Assembly: GCA_030635005.1 (NCBI GenBank)
Contig: DAOVZS010000071.1
Location: 1-9,571, forward strand
Source of the DNA: Thiomargarita sp.
Lineage (GTDB): Bacteria; Pseudomonadota; Gammaproteobacteria; Beggiatoales; Beggiatoaceae
Reading direction: 5' to 3'
Length of the DNA stretch: 9,571 nt
Positions 1 through 6,576 of the stretch are shown in pieces. The notes beneath the pieces are model-generated. The model was not told where the DNA came from. It saw only the letters and a program-made list of their open reading frames with translations, and ran no database searches. How positions within the stretch are numbered: position 1 is the stretch's first letter; each line of letters opens with the position of its first letter. The position numbers and the translations under genes were made by a program.

Positions 1-20
1 AGGTTTGGATGTGTTGTTTT

Positions 21-47
21 AACATTTTTTTTTAGTGTAAAAATGTT
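21..47. repeat. 9-bp AT-rich inverted repeat
   Basis: AACATTTTT (21-29) and AAAAATGTT (39-47) are perfect inverted arms around a 9-base loop. The stem is almost all A:T, so it would be a weak RNA hairpin. The sequence ATGTT recurs just to the right at about 56-60. It could be a terminator remnant for a gene outside the window, a protein-binding site, or chance in AT-rich DNA. Confidence 0.35.
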
Positions 48-64
48 GTTAAATAATGTTTTCC

Positions 65-93
65 TTGACAATTTTGTTCAGTTTAATTATTTT
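65..93 (+). promoter_or_regulatory. candidate rightward sigma-70 promoter
   Basis: A perfect -35 box TTGACA (65-70) is followed after 17 bases by TATTTT (88-93), which matches four of six -10 positions. Transcription would start near 100, just before the doubtful ORF at 108-245. No established gene lies downstream on this strand inside the window, so the product would be a short RNA, antisense RNA over the nfnB 3' end, or nothing. Confidence 0.3.
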
Positions 94-213
94 CTTGTTT
101 TCCCATAATGATCACAGTGGAAAATCGAGCATGTATAGCCATCTACCAGTTCAAAGGGCCTATAAATTATTGGAAAAGATTAGTACTGACTGAAAAAGGA
201 AGTCTGAATTTTC

Positions 214-264
214 AGGATAAAAAACCAGGCACAAACAAAAAATAATAGCTTATGCCTTTATCCT
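214..264 (-). terminator. weak terminator-like hairpin after nfnB
   Basis: On the minus strand, 13 bases past the nfnB stop, AGGCA and TGCCT (plus positions 253-257 and 227-231) form a 5-bp stem with a 21-base loop, followed by GG and six T. An outer pair, AGGATAA (214-220) with TTATCCT (258-264), can close a longer imperfect stem. Position and T run suit an intrinsic terminator for the operon. The short stem and long loop make it weak. Confidence 0.35.
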
Positions 265-276
265 AAAAATTCTTAT

Positions 277-1680
277 TCAAACATGCGATGTGTTTTTTGA
301 TAAATCTTTATGAATCGCAGCAGCTGCGTCTTTGCCAGCACCTGCAGCTAAAATCACTGTTGCAGCGCCTGTCACCGCATCACCGCCTGCATATACATGT
401 TTCATGGAAGTTTGAGGGATGTCTGTTTCAATCACTAAACATCCCTTTTTATTCTTTTTTAAGCCCGGTGTATTATTGACCAGTAACGGATTAGGGGCAT
501 TTCCAAGAGAAAGAACAATATTATCTAAAGGGATTATGAATTCTGAACCTGCAATTGCTTGGGGGCTAGCCCGTCCCGATTCATCGACTGCGCCTAAACG
601 CATTCGCATACATTTGACACCGGTAACCCAACCTGCCTCATTACCGATGATTTCAATGGGATTGGTAAGCCAATGAAAAATAACACCTTCTTCAATAGCA
701 TGATGATATTCTTCGATACGTGCTGTCATTTCTTTTTCGCTACGCCGATAAATACTCAGCCCTTCTGTCGCACCGACACGAAGGGCAGAACGTATGGCAT
801 CCATAGCAGTATTGCCAGCGCCAATCACAGCTACACGTTGACCCACATATAAAGGGGTATCTGTCTCAGGAAATTTGTAAGATTGCATGAGATTAATGCG
901 TGTCAAAAATTCATTGGCAGAATATACCCCATTCAGATTTTCACCGGGTATCCCTAAAAATCTAGGCAAACCCGCACCTGTCCCAATAAAAACGGCTGAA
1001 TACCCGATGTCAAAAAGATGGTCAACTTGGATTGTTTTTCCGACTACCACGTTACACACAATGTCAACCCCAATATTTTTTAAGAGGTCAATTTCCCAAT
1101 CAAGAATGTCATTAGGTAATCTAAATTCAGGAATGCCATATCGTAATACACCGCCGGGGGCATGTAATCCTTCATAAATAGTGACAGAATAGCCTAAACG
1201 TGCCAGTTCACCAGCACAGACTAAACCCGCAGGACCTGCACCAATCACCGCTACCCGCTGATCACGACTCGGTTTTTTAGGGGATTCTGTATGACCGTGC
1301 GTGCGTTCCCAATCTGCAACAAAACGTTCTAAATAACCAATACCAATGGGTTTAAATCGTTCTGCCATGTGACACACTTTTTCACATTGATCTTCTTGAG
1401 GGCACACACGCCCACAAACCGCTGGTAGGGGATTGGCAGAGCGTAAAATGTTAGCCGCTTTCTGTATATTTCCAGTAGCGATTTCATGAATAAATTCAGG
1501 AATGGGAATATGAACAGGACAGCCAGAAACACAAATAGGATCTTGACAACGTAAGCAGCGCTCTGATTCAAAGCGCGCTTGTGCCATCGCATATCCTTGA
1601 TTCACTTCAATAAAATCTGTTGCACGCAATTTAGCATCACGTGCATGCATGGGGGTTTTTTTAACGCGCTTAGTGGGCAT
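277..1680 (-). CDS. nfnB: NfnB / GltD-like NADPH-binding flavo-iron-sulfur subunit
   Basis: This 467-residue protein has the length and order of the large subunit of NADH-dependent ferredoxin:NADP+ oxidoreductase (NfnB) and the related glutamate synthase small chain. The N-terminal iron-sulfur domain has two cysteine groups, C42/C45/C50/C54 (ending CP) and C89/C93/C99/C103. A first dinucleotide fold has GAGPAG near residues 147-152 (FAD), a second has GAGNTAMD from about 287 (NADPH), and YAGGD at 430-434 is the second FAD contact. I start it at 1680 because GGGAGG (1685-1690) sits four bases upstream and the protein then begins with the family-typical basic stretch before PMHARD; the frame stays open to an ATG at 1725. 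It overlaps nfnA by 11 bases. No glutamate synthase large subunit is nearby, and the adjacent NfnA partner favours Nfn or sulfide dehydrogenase over GltD. Confidence 0.9.
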   Translation of the reverse strand: MPTKRVKKTPMHARDAKLRATDFIEVNQGYAMAQARFESERCLRCQDPICVSGCPVHIPIPEFIHEIATGNIQKAANILRSANPLPAVCGRVCPQEDQCEKVCHMAERFKPIGIGYLERFVADWERTHGHTESPKKPSRDQRVAVIGAGPAGLVCAGELARLGYSVTIYEGLHAPGGVLRYGIPEFRLPNDILDWEIDLLKNIGVDIVCNVVVGKTIQVDHLFDIGYSAVFIGTGAGLPRFLGIPGENLNGVYSANEFLTRINLMQSYKFPETDTPLYVGQRVAVIGAGNTAMDAIRSALRVGATEGLSIYRRSEKEMTARIEEYHHAIEEGVIFHWLTNPIEIIGNEAGWVTGVKCMRMRLGAVDESGRASPQAIAGSEFIIPLDNIVLSLGNAPNPLLVNNTPGLKKNKKGCLVIETDIPQTSMKHVYAGGDAVTGAATVILAAGAGKDAAAAIHKDLSKNTSHV

Positions 1681-2497
1681 GTTTCCTCCCGTGACATTCG
1701 GCTGCTCGTTGTTCGTCCTTGACATACATCTTATTACGTTTCACTGCCTCATCAAAATCAACTTTAGCAGCATCAAATAAGGGACCATCCACACACGCAA
1801 ATTTAATCTCATCCCCTACGGTGACACGACAACATCCACACATGCCTGTACCATCGATCATTAAAGGATCCATAGAAACTTGAGTAGGAATGCCAGCAGC
1901 GGTAGTCGCCACGGCACGCATCATGGGCATAGGACCAATGGCAATAATGTGTGTGGGGGTATCAGGACCGTCTATTATTTGCTGTAATCGTTGGGTGACA
2001 AATCCTTTGAATCCTATAGAACCATCATTGGTACATAAGGCTAAATGATCACAGACTTCTTGAAGTTCATCTCTTAGCAGTAATAAATTTTCATGGCGTG
2101 CGCCTAAAATAATGGTGGAGCGATCACCCCGTTCTTTGAGTTCACGCATTAAACACCATAACGCTGCTGACCCAAAACCACCGCCTACACCTACCACATG
2201 TCCACCTGATGGTATCTGGGCTGCTTGCCCTAGAGGACCTAAAACATCTCGGATGCTATCCCCTTCTTCATGTGCGCCCAGTAGTCTGCTGGTAACCCCC
2301 ACTTCTTGAACTACGATAGTCACCGTACCCGCTGCTGCATCAAAATCGGCAATGGTTAAAGGAATACGTTCTCCCCCTTCTCGTACGCGTATAATGACAA
2401 ATTGTCCCGGACGTGCTGCTTCAGCAATCATGGGTGCTTCAAAGCGAAACAGTTTGGTAATGGGGGTTAAGAGGCGTTTTTCTATAATTTTTGGCAT
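1670..2497 (-). CDS. nfnA: NfnA-type FAD/NAD(H)-binding [2Fe-2S] subunit
   Basis: A 275-residue member of the PyrK/ferredoxin-reductase-like family, the small subunit of Nfn (also called SudB in sulfide dehydrogenase). It shows a beta-barrel FAD domain with RIPLT near residue 44, a nucleotide-binding domain with GVGGGFGSAA near 103-112, and a C-terminal cluster region. In that region D215, C220, C223 and C235 have the spacing of the unusual three-Cys/one-Asp [2Fe-2S] site known for Nfn. The protein should exchange electrons with NADH at FAD and pass them to NfnB. The start at 2497 lies four bases after the alpha-beta stop, with AGGA just upstream; an in-frame ATG at 2521 would add eight residues and overlap the previous gene. 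Dihydroorotate dehydrogenase PyrK is an alternative for the fold, but no pyrD is near and the NfnB neighbour decides. Confidence 0.9.
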   Translation of the reverse strand: MPKIIEKRLLTPITKLFRFEAPMIAEAARPGQFVIIRVREGGERIPLTIADFDAAAGTVTIVVQEVGVTSRLLGAHEEGDSIRDVLGPLGQAAQIPSGGHVVGVGGGFGSAALWCLMRELKERGDRSTIILGARHENLLLLRDELQEVCDHLALCTNDGSIGFKGFVTQRLQQIIDGPDTPTHIIAIGPMPMMRAVATTAAGIPTQVSMDPLMIDGTGMCGCCRVTVGDEIKFACVDGPLFDAAKVDFDEAVKRNKMYVKDEQRAAECHGRKHAH

Positions 2498-2501
2498 ATT
2501 C

Positions 2502-4589
2502 CTAAAGCTCCTCATGTTCATGCATGGCTTTCAGGCGTTTCCATCGTCTGTCCACTTCTGTTTCAAAGGATGTCAAAATATCTGCATTCTGCGTTTTAAG
2601 CAGCGGTTTTGTTTTGCCCATACGCTTAAGCCAACTTGCAATCGGAAGGCGTGTTCCCAAAACATCAGGATCATAAGTAAGTGTTGTTTTCCCGTTCTCA
2701 ACTTCATATAAGGGAAAAAATGTGCAATCAAGTGCAGCTTGCATGACGGATTGGGCAACACTGTCGGGGGTTTGCCAATACAAGGGACAAAATGACATAA
2801 TTTTGCCATAGACTAAGCCTTCACGTTTGGCATACCATTGTGCTTTAGCCACTTTACGCATCAAATCTTCTGAAAAACCTTCACTCGCTGTAAAGACATA
2901 AGGTAAATGACAGGCTGCAAAAATCTGAGCGGTGTCTTTAACATAAGGCGTGTATTGACTCATGGGCGTAGAATAAGAATCTTGCCCCCTACTTTCCATC
3001 TTGCCTTGATTATCATATTCCAGAATAATCATACGATGATTACGATGTGCTGCCCCAATAGCAGAACCCATACCCATATCCATGCCCCCATCTCCCGTAA
3101 TCATGAGAAATGTGAAATCAGATAATTCAGGTAATTCACCCCGTTTCACTTTTTCATAATACATCTCTACCAATCCTGATAAGGTAGCAGCACCGTTTGG
3201 ATGTTGATTGTGAATATAGGTGATTCTATGAGATGTTTTGGGATAATCAGTAGTCACCATGACACCACAACCACTTTGAAAAAGAACGACAAGATTGCCT
3301 TCTAAAATACTATAAATTTGATGGAGCATTGAAAAAATACCACACCCTGGACAAGCACCATGTCCAGGGGCGATGCGACTGGTCACATCAGCCATTGCCC
3401 ATAACGGTTCAAGTTCTACCCTTAATTTTCCTGTATTTGGATTTTGGCTGACTGTCGCCATATTCCGAGAAACCGCTTTGGTTTCAATGAGGGGCATCCC
3501 TTTTGAAGCATGGTGACCTTTTTTTCGGGTACCATGATAATCAAATGCGAGGGCATCTTGACTGTTTTGAGCTAATTTAAAAAAGGCTTTTGCATCACGT
3601 TCCTGAAATTTTTTGCCATAAATACGACTTAAGACCACTGTATTATTCTCAGGATCTTGTTGTAACGCAGCCCGTATTTCAAGTGAGAGGTTACCGCCAT
3701 CTGCTCCATAAACATCAGCCCGATCCCCAATAACACATACCTTAATATTTTTAAGTGCGTCTCTAAAAGCATCCGTAGGAAATGGGCGAATGAGATTTGG
3801 CGACAGCACGCCCACTTTTTGTCCTTGTTCACGTAATTGATCAACCACATCTTTAGCTGTTTCAGCAGCGGTGTTGAGCAGTACCACAGCATATTCAGCA
3901 TCACTCATACAATAAGCATCCAAAATGGGATAAGCATGTCCTGTGAGTCGCGTTATTGTACTTAAAACCTCAGGAATTACTTTACGTGCTGCATCCATAG
4001 CCAACGCATGTTGTTTATGTATGTTAATCGTTTCGATGCCAAATGTGACGGGATTCAGCGGATCAAGGGCGGTGAAGGTGTGCGGGGGTTCTCCTAAAAA
4101 TGATTGAATGAGCGGGTGATCATCTAAAATTTCAAGACGATGTTTTTGTTCACTGGTAAAATAGCCGTCATAACAGATGATAACGGGCAAACGGATATCA
4201 GCATGTTCTCCTATTTTCACCGCTGCTAGGTTGAGATCATAAACAGCTTGTGGATCTCTTGCAAGTAAAATAATCCATCCACTGTGAAAGGCTGCATACA
4301 AATTAGCATGATCTTCACGGCTAATCAGATTAAGTACCATAGCTTGTCGACTATGGGCTTGTAGTTGAAGTGTCTCCAGCATACCACTCATTGTAGTGAT
4401 ATTAAAAACACGTCCTCCTCCTAAAGAAGCCCCATAATTGATTGCAGCAGTCGCCTGATCACTCTCGCCAGCAATCATATTGAATTGAGGCGACTGTGTG
4501 GGAAAATATCCCAAAATATGATAATTGACCTCTTGGGCAGCACGTGCTGCTGCCTCAGTGCCATTGAGAAATTCGGTACGTTTGCTCAT
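2502..4589 (-). CDS. 2-oxoacid:ferredoxin oxidoreductase, fused alpha-beta subunit
   Basis: A 695-residue fusion of the alpha (about 1-350) and beta (about 400-695) parts of a pyruvate:ferredoxin-oxidoreductase-type enzyme, which converts a 2-oxoacid and CoA to acyl-CoA, CO2 and reduced ferredoxin. The beta part has C413-P-G-C416, C441 (in SGCGV) and C601 (in FCPLYW), fitting the four ligands of the proximal [4Fe-4S] cluster. The thiamine-diphosphate motif runs from GDG (499-501) to DN (526-527). The alpha part keeps T31 in a changed YFPTQSP motif. By manual alignment, the arginine before the SGW motif is F101, and the asparagine of the classical DNEVYSNTGGQ motif is E532, so the substrate is uncertain. 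The start at 4589 has AGAGGA upstream and shares ATGA with the gamma-delta stop; the frame extends to 4679 but over the previous gene. The residue 350-395 linker looks poorly conserved. Pyruvate is the default substrate. Confidence 0.88.
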   Translation of the reverse strand: MSKRTEFLNGTEAAARAAQEVNYHILGYFPTQSPQFNMIAGESDQATAAINYGASLGGGRVFNITTMSGMLETLQLQAHSRQAMVLNLISREDHANLYAAFHSGWIILLARDPQAVYDLNLAAVKIGEHADIRLPVIICYDGYFTSEQKHRLEILDDHPLIQSFLGEPPHTFTALDPLNPVTFGIETINIHKQHALAMDAARKVIPEVLSTITRLTGHAYPILDAYCMSDAEYAVVLLNTAAETAKDVVDQLREQGQKVGVLSPNLIRPFPTDAFRDALKNIKVCVIGDRADVYGADGGNLSLEIRAALQQDPENNTVVLSRIYGKKFQERDAKAFFKLAQNSQDALAFDYHGTRKKGHHASKGMPLIETKAVSRNMATVSQNPNTGKLRVELEPLWAMADVTSRIAPGHGACPGCGIFSMLHQIYSILEGNLVVLFQSGCGVMVTTDYPKTSHRITYIHNQHPNGAATLSGLVEMYYEKVKRGELPELSDFTFLMITGDGGMDMGMGSAIGAAHRNHRMIILEYDNQGKMESRGQDSYSTPMSQYTPYVKDTAQIFAACHLPYVFTASEGFSEDLMRKVAKAQWYAKREGLVYGKIMSFCPLYWQTPDSVAQSVMQAALDCTFFPLYEVENGKTTLTYDPDVLGTRLPIASWLKRMGKTKPLLKTQNADILTSFETEVDRRWKRLKAMHEHEEL

Positions 4590-5515
4590 ATTACATTCCT
4601 CTTCACTCCGAGTGTCTCTGCCATTCCTGGACTTTCTGCTTTTCGCCTTAAAGCACCGGTTGCACAACTTTCTACACAACGAAGACAGGCTTTACAATAG
4701 GTATAGTCTATCCCTTTTAAATAAATATGATTATTTTCTATAGGTGTCCAAACAAAACAAAAATCAGGACAAATCATGTCACATATGCCACAATGGACAC
4801 ATTTTTCAATATCAAGAATAGGAATCCATTGTGTCCGTACCCCACTCAGATTGTTGACAATGGTATTTCCTATCGCGGGTAACATACCCCCAATAAGGGA
4901 ATTTTGATAGCCAGACATCGTGCGATGTCTTTGTATGGGGACATCTTCAGTTCTCGTCCCTATATTTGTGAGTATTTCAAATTCTGTTGCACCGCGTTGA
5001 AACGCTTTTTCATGAGGTGCGAGAGATTGAAACATCGCAGTATCCAAAAAAGGAAGGGTTGCAGTGAGTGTTCCTAAAAGAACAGCATCTACCGTTGTTT
5101 TTTCTTTAAGTGCAATGCCATGTGCATCAATTCTAATGAGTTTGACAGTCTTGGGGATCTGAGATAAAAGGCTAGGAATATCTGTTCCGTTGTAAATAAG
5201 GATGCCATCAGCTTTCAAACCAGCGATGGCGGCAGGATTCTTGAGTAAGGCGTTATGAAAAACGACAATAACATCAGGAGAGATAATAGGTGCTGTTGAT
5301 CTGATGGGGATTTCTGAGAGGCGGATAAATGAACGCTGTTTCTCCCCTTTTCTGTGAATGCCATTGGATGAAAATTGAACCGCATTCAAATCTAAACGTA
5401 ACACTGCAGTACTGGCTACCAGCTCTGCAACGGCATCAGCCTTTAAACCCACAATAGATTCAAACCTAATCCCGAAAGATTTTTGAGGATCAGGTAATAT
5501 CGTATGCTCATTCAT
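4586..5515 (-). CDS. 2-oxoacid:ferredoxin oxidoreductase, fused gamma-delta subunit
   Basis: A 309-residue protein joining a gamma-like domain (about 15-190) to a C-terminal two-cluster ferredoxin domain (about 230-290). The ferredoxin part is clear: C239/C242/C245/C249-P and C274/C277/C280/C284, two CxxCxxCxxxC motifs for two [4Fe-4S] clusters that would carry electrons away from the alpha-beta catalytic subunit. The gamma part retains the pattern FIRLSEIPIRSTAPIISPDV near 63-82 and the GTLTATLP region near 148-155. It lacks the glycine-rich GRGGQG motif usual near the N terminus, where the sequence reads FESIVGLKADA. A strong AAGGAG (5521-5526) lies five bases before the start. Its stop overlaps the alpha-beta start by four bases, so the two are translationally coupled, probably for equal stoichiometry. 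Confidence 0.85.
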   Translation of the reverse strand: MNEHTILPDPQKSFGIRFESIVGLKADAVAELVASTAVLRLDLNAVQFSSNGIHRKGEKQRSFIRLSEIPIRSTAPIISPDVIVVFHNALLKNPAAIAGLKADGILIYNGTDIPSLLSQIPKTVKLIRIDAHGIALKEKTTVDAVLLGTLTATLPFLDTAMFQSLAPHEKAFQRGATEFEILTNIGTRTEDVPIQRHRTMSGYQNSLIGGMLPAIGNTIVNNLSGVRTQWIPILDIEKCVHCGICDMICPDFCFVWTPIENNHIYLKGIDYTYCKACLRCVESCATGALRRKAESPGMAETLGVKRNVI

Positions 5516-5520
5516 TCAAT

Positions 5521-5526
5521 CTCCTT
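5521..5526 (-). promoter_or_regulatory. strong ribosome binding site of the gamma-delta gene
   Basis: AAGGAG on the minus strand lies five bases upstream of the ATG at 5515. It is the best Shine-Dalgarno match in the six-gene run and fixes this start. It marks the first gene of the coupled oxidoreductase-nfn block. Confidence 0.8.
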
Positions 5527-5528
5527 AT

Positions 5529-5544
5529 TCTTTAATGTTAAAGA
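5529..5544. repeat. 16-bp palindrome before the oxidoreductase genes
   Basis: TCTTTAATGTTAAAGA is a perfect inverted repeat, 7-bp arms around TG. It spans the DUF3301 stop codon and lies two bases upstream of the gamma-delta Shine-Dalgarno sequence. The two-base centre makes a poor RNA hairpin, so a dimeric repressor site or chance is more likely. No clear -35/-10 pair was found beside it. Confidence 0.35.
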
Positions 5545-5864
5545 TTGATAATTTTGTCCAAATAACCCGGTATCTCTAACATTTCTACAAAAATACCACA
5601 CAAAATTATTGATCCTTTGTGACGCTGATTCGTGCCATCAGAAAATTCAAATTGATAGGTTCTTTGCACATTTAATCGTCCCCGAATATTACGCTTAACA
5701 CGTATGCGTACTACTGCAATCGTATCATCTAATAATAAGAGATTTACCTGTCTACAAGCCCGTTTGCATACACGCAACGCCATTTCTTGACTGCGTTGTG
5801 TATCAAACCAAAACCAAGCTGTTATACCCAATATGAAAAGTAAAATAATAGAAGTGTTGATCAT
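5538..5864 (-). CDS. DUF3301 family small membrane protein
   Basis: A 108-residue protein that I recognise as DUF3301, a family of unknown function typical of Gammaproteobacteria. Residues about 4-20 form one N-terminal transmembrane segment ending in the family motif AWFWFD. After that come the conserved EMALR and RACRQVNLLLLDDT stretches (27-48), basic RGRL and the RTYQFEFSDG motif (68-77). The rest is probably a small soluble beta-rich domain; its side of the membrane cannot be read reliably. No strong Shine-Dalgarno precedes the ATG at 5864. It begins 29 bases after the mdaB stop and ends 22 bases before the gamma-delta start, so it is probably in the same transcript. Nothing ties it functionally to the redox enzymes. 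Confidence 0.85.
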   Translation of the reverse strand: MINTSIILLFILGITAWFWFDTQRSQEMALRVCKRACRQVNLLLLDDTIAVVRIRVKRNIRGRLNVQRTYQFEFSDGTNQRHKGSIILCGIFVEMLEIPGYLDKIINL

Positions 5865-5893
5865 ACAAACTTTTGATGTTTTCTTAGGAAATA

Positions 5894-6478
5894 TTAGAAT
5901 GCACTTGTCAAGTGTTGCTTGAATCGCTTTAAATCGTTGTCTATGTCAGCATTTTTTAGGACATCGTGGCAAGAAAATGTGGGTAGGGGTGTCATGTCAA
6001 AAAACTGATACGTTTTATGTAACCACATAAAGACGCCATCAACCCCCTTTCCCTCAAAAAATTGATTCGTATCTTCAAAAGCTTCAAGGGGAGCATTCCA
6101 GGTCGTGGAAATCATATATTTCTTACCCTGCATGAGTCCACCTGATCCATATTTCTTACTTAAATCTGAGCGTGTTCGTCCATCATCTGTACACAGTACG
6201 GTGCCAAGCCCTGCACTATACACTTCATCAATATATTTCTTAAAAATATAAGGTACACTCATCCAATACACAGGGGTTTGTATCAAAACAGCATCTGTCC
6301 ATTTATATTTAGCGACTTCTTCAGCAATATCATAGCCTTGTTCTACTATCGTGGTTTTAACTTCATAACCCATACCACTAAGTACGTGCTGAGCAGTCTC
6401 AATCAAAGTGTGATTGAGTTTACCTTCAGCAAAGCCTTCATAACGCTGATGTGCGTTAATTAATAATACTTTTTTCAT
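5894..6478 (-). CDS. mdaB: MdaB-type NAD(P)H quinone reductase
   Basis: A 194-residue flavodoxin-fold protein, close in length to E. coli MdaB (193). It should bind FAD and reduce quinones by two electrons with NAD(P)H, protecting the cell from semiquinone and oxidative stress. Visible family motifs are the N-terminal strand KKVLLINAH, TPVYWMSVP (68-76) followed by KKYIDEV, GRTRSDLSKKYGSGGLMQGKKY (100-121) and TWNAPLEAF (126-134). PLPTF near 164-168 also matches. The start at 6478 is preceded at five bases by AAGAGG (6484-6489) and the protein then begins like MdaB. In-frame ATGs at 6496 and 6544 are rejected because they lack a binding site, and 6544 lies upstream of the promoter -35 box. 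It is the first gene of the leftward run. Confidence 0.92.
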   Translation of the reverse strand: MKKVLLINAHQRYEGFAEGKLNHTLIETAQHVLSGMGYEVKTTIVEQGYDIAEEVAKYKWTDAVLIQTPVYWMSVPYIFKKYIDEVYSAGLGTVLCTDDGRTRSDLSKKYGSGGLMQGKKYMISTTWNAPLEAFEDTNQFFEGKGVDGVFMWLHKTYQFFDMTPLPTFSCHDVLKNADIDNDLKRFKQHLTSAF

Positions 6479-6506
6479 AAAAACCTCTTTTTTCATTAAA
6501 AAGTGA

Positions 6507-6536
6507 TTGAAATTATAGACATCATATTGATAAAAT
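6507..6536 (+). promoter_or_regulatory. candidate promoter of the pentapeptide-repeat gene
   Basis: TTGAAA (6507-6512) and TAAAAT (6531-6536) each match five of six consensus bases with an 18-base spacer. Transcription would begin near 6543, about 33 bases before the ATG at 6577. It is interleaved with the mdaB promoter on the other strand, so both cannot easily be occupied at once. A TATAAA at 6558-6563 is too close to the ribosome binding site. Confidence 0.5.
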
Positions 6537-6541
6537 GTCAA
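6512..6541 (-). promoter_or_regulatory. perfect-consensus sigma-70 promoter of mdaB
   Basis: On the minus strand TTGACA (6541-6536) is followed after 18 bases by TATAAT (6517-6512). Both hexamers are exact. Transcription would start near 6505, giving a leader of about 26 bases with AAGAGG before the ATG at 6478. The leftward genes follow with gaps of at most 29 bases, so this promoter could serve all six. Confidence 0.75.
6527..6541. promoter_or_regulatory. candidate operator inverted repeat
   Basis: TTGATAAAATGTCAA is an imperfect 15-bp inverted repeat: five of six arm positions pair around AAA. It covers the mdaB -35 box and the -10 box of the opposite promoter, where a bound dimer would block both. 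Part of its symmetry comes from the -35 box itself, so it may be incidental. Confidence 0.35.
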
Positions 6542-6576
6542 CATGAAACAAATATATTATAAAATAAGAGGTGTGT

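Larger units (their letters stand above)
1..276. other. AT-rich gene-poor region left of nfnB
   Basis: This stretch follows the 3' end of the leftward operon and shows no recognisable gene. It holds a 9-bp inverted repeat (21-47), a rightward promoter-like site (65-93), a terminator-like hairpin on the minus strand (214-264) and one short plus-strand ORF, ATG 108 to TAA 243-245, 45 codons. That ORF has no Shine-Dalgarno sequence, and its translation (begins MITVENRACI, ends PGTNKK) matches no family I know, so I do not call it a gene. The rightward neighbour, if any, lies outside the window. Confidence 0.6.

Noticed and set aside
1..108. Plus-strand frame open from the left edge to TAA 106-108
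   Set aside because: Thirty-five hydrophobic low-complexity codons in AT-rich DNA, crossing a T run and an inverted repeat; no support for a gene end.
277..1680. Glutamate synthase small subunit (GltD) as the main call
   Set aside because: The fold fits, but there is no large subunit nearby and it is coupled to an NfnA-type partner with the Asp-ligand cluster.
1681..1725. Longer nfnB start at 1725
   Set aside because: It would overlap nfnA by 56 bases, while the ATG at 1680 has GGGAGG and gives the normal family N terminus.
4590..4679. Longer alpha-beta start at 4679
   Set aside because: It lies within the ferredoxin-coding end of the previous gene, and its 30 residues do not resemble the family. 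The ATGA overlap at 4586-4589 is a better start.
5902..5914. CACTTGTCAAGTG palindrome at the mdaB 3' end
   Set aside because: A 6+1+6 palindrome within coding sequence, too tight for a hairpin and plausible by chance.
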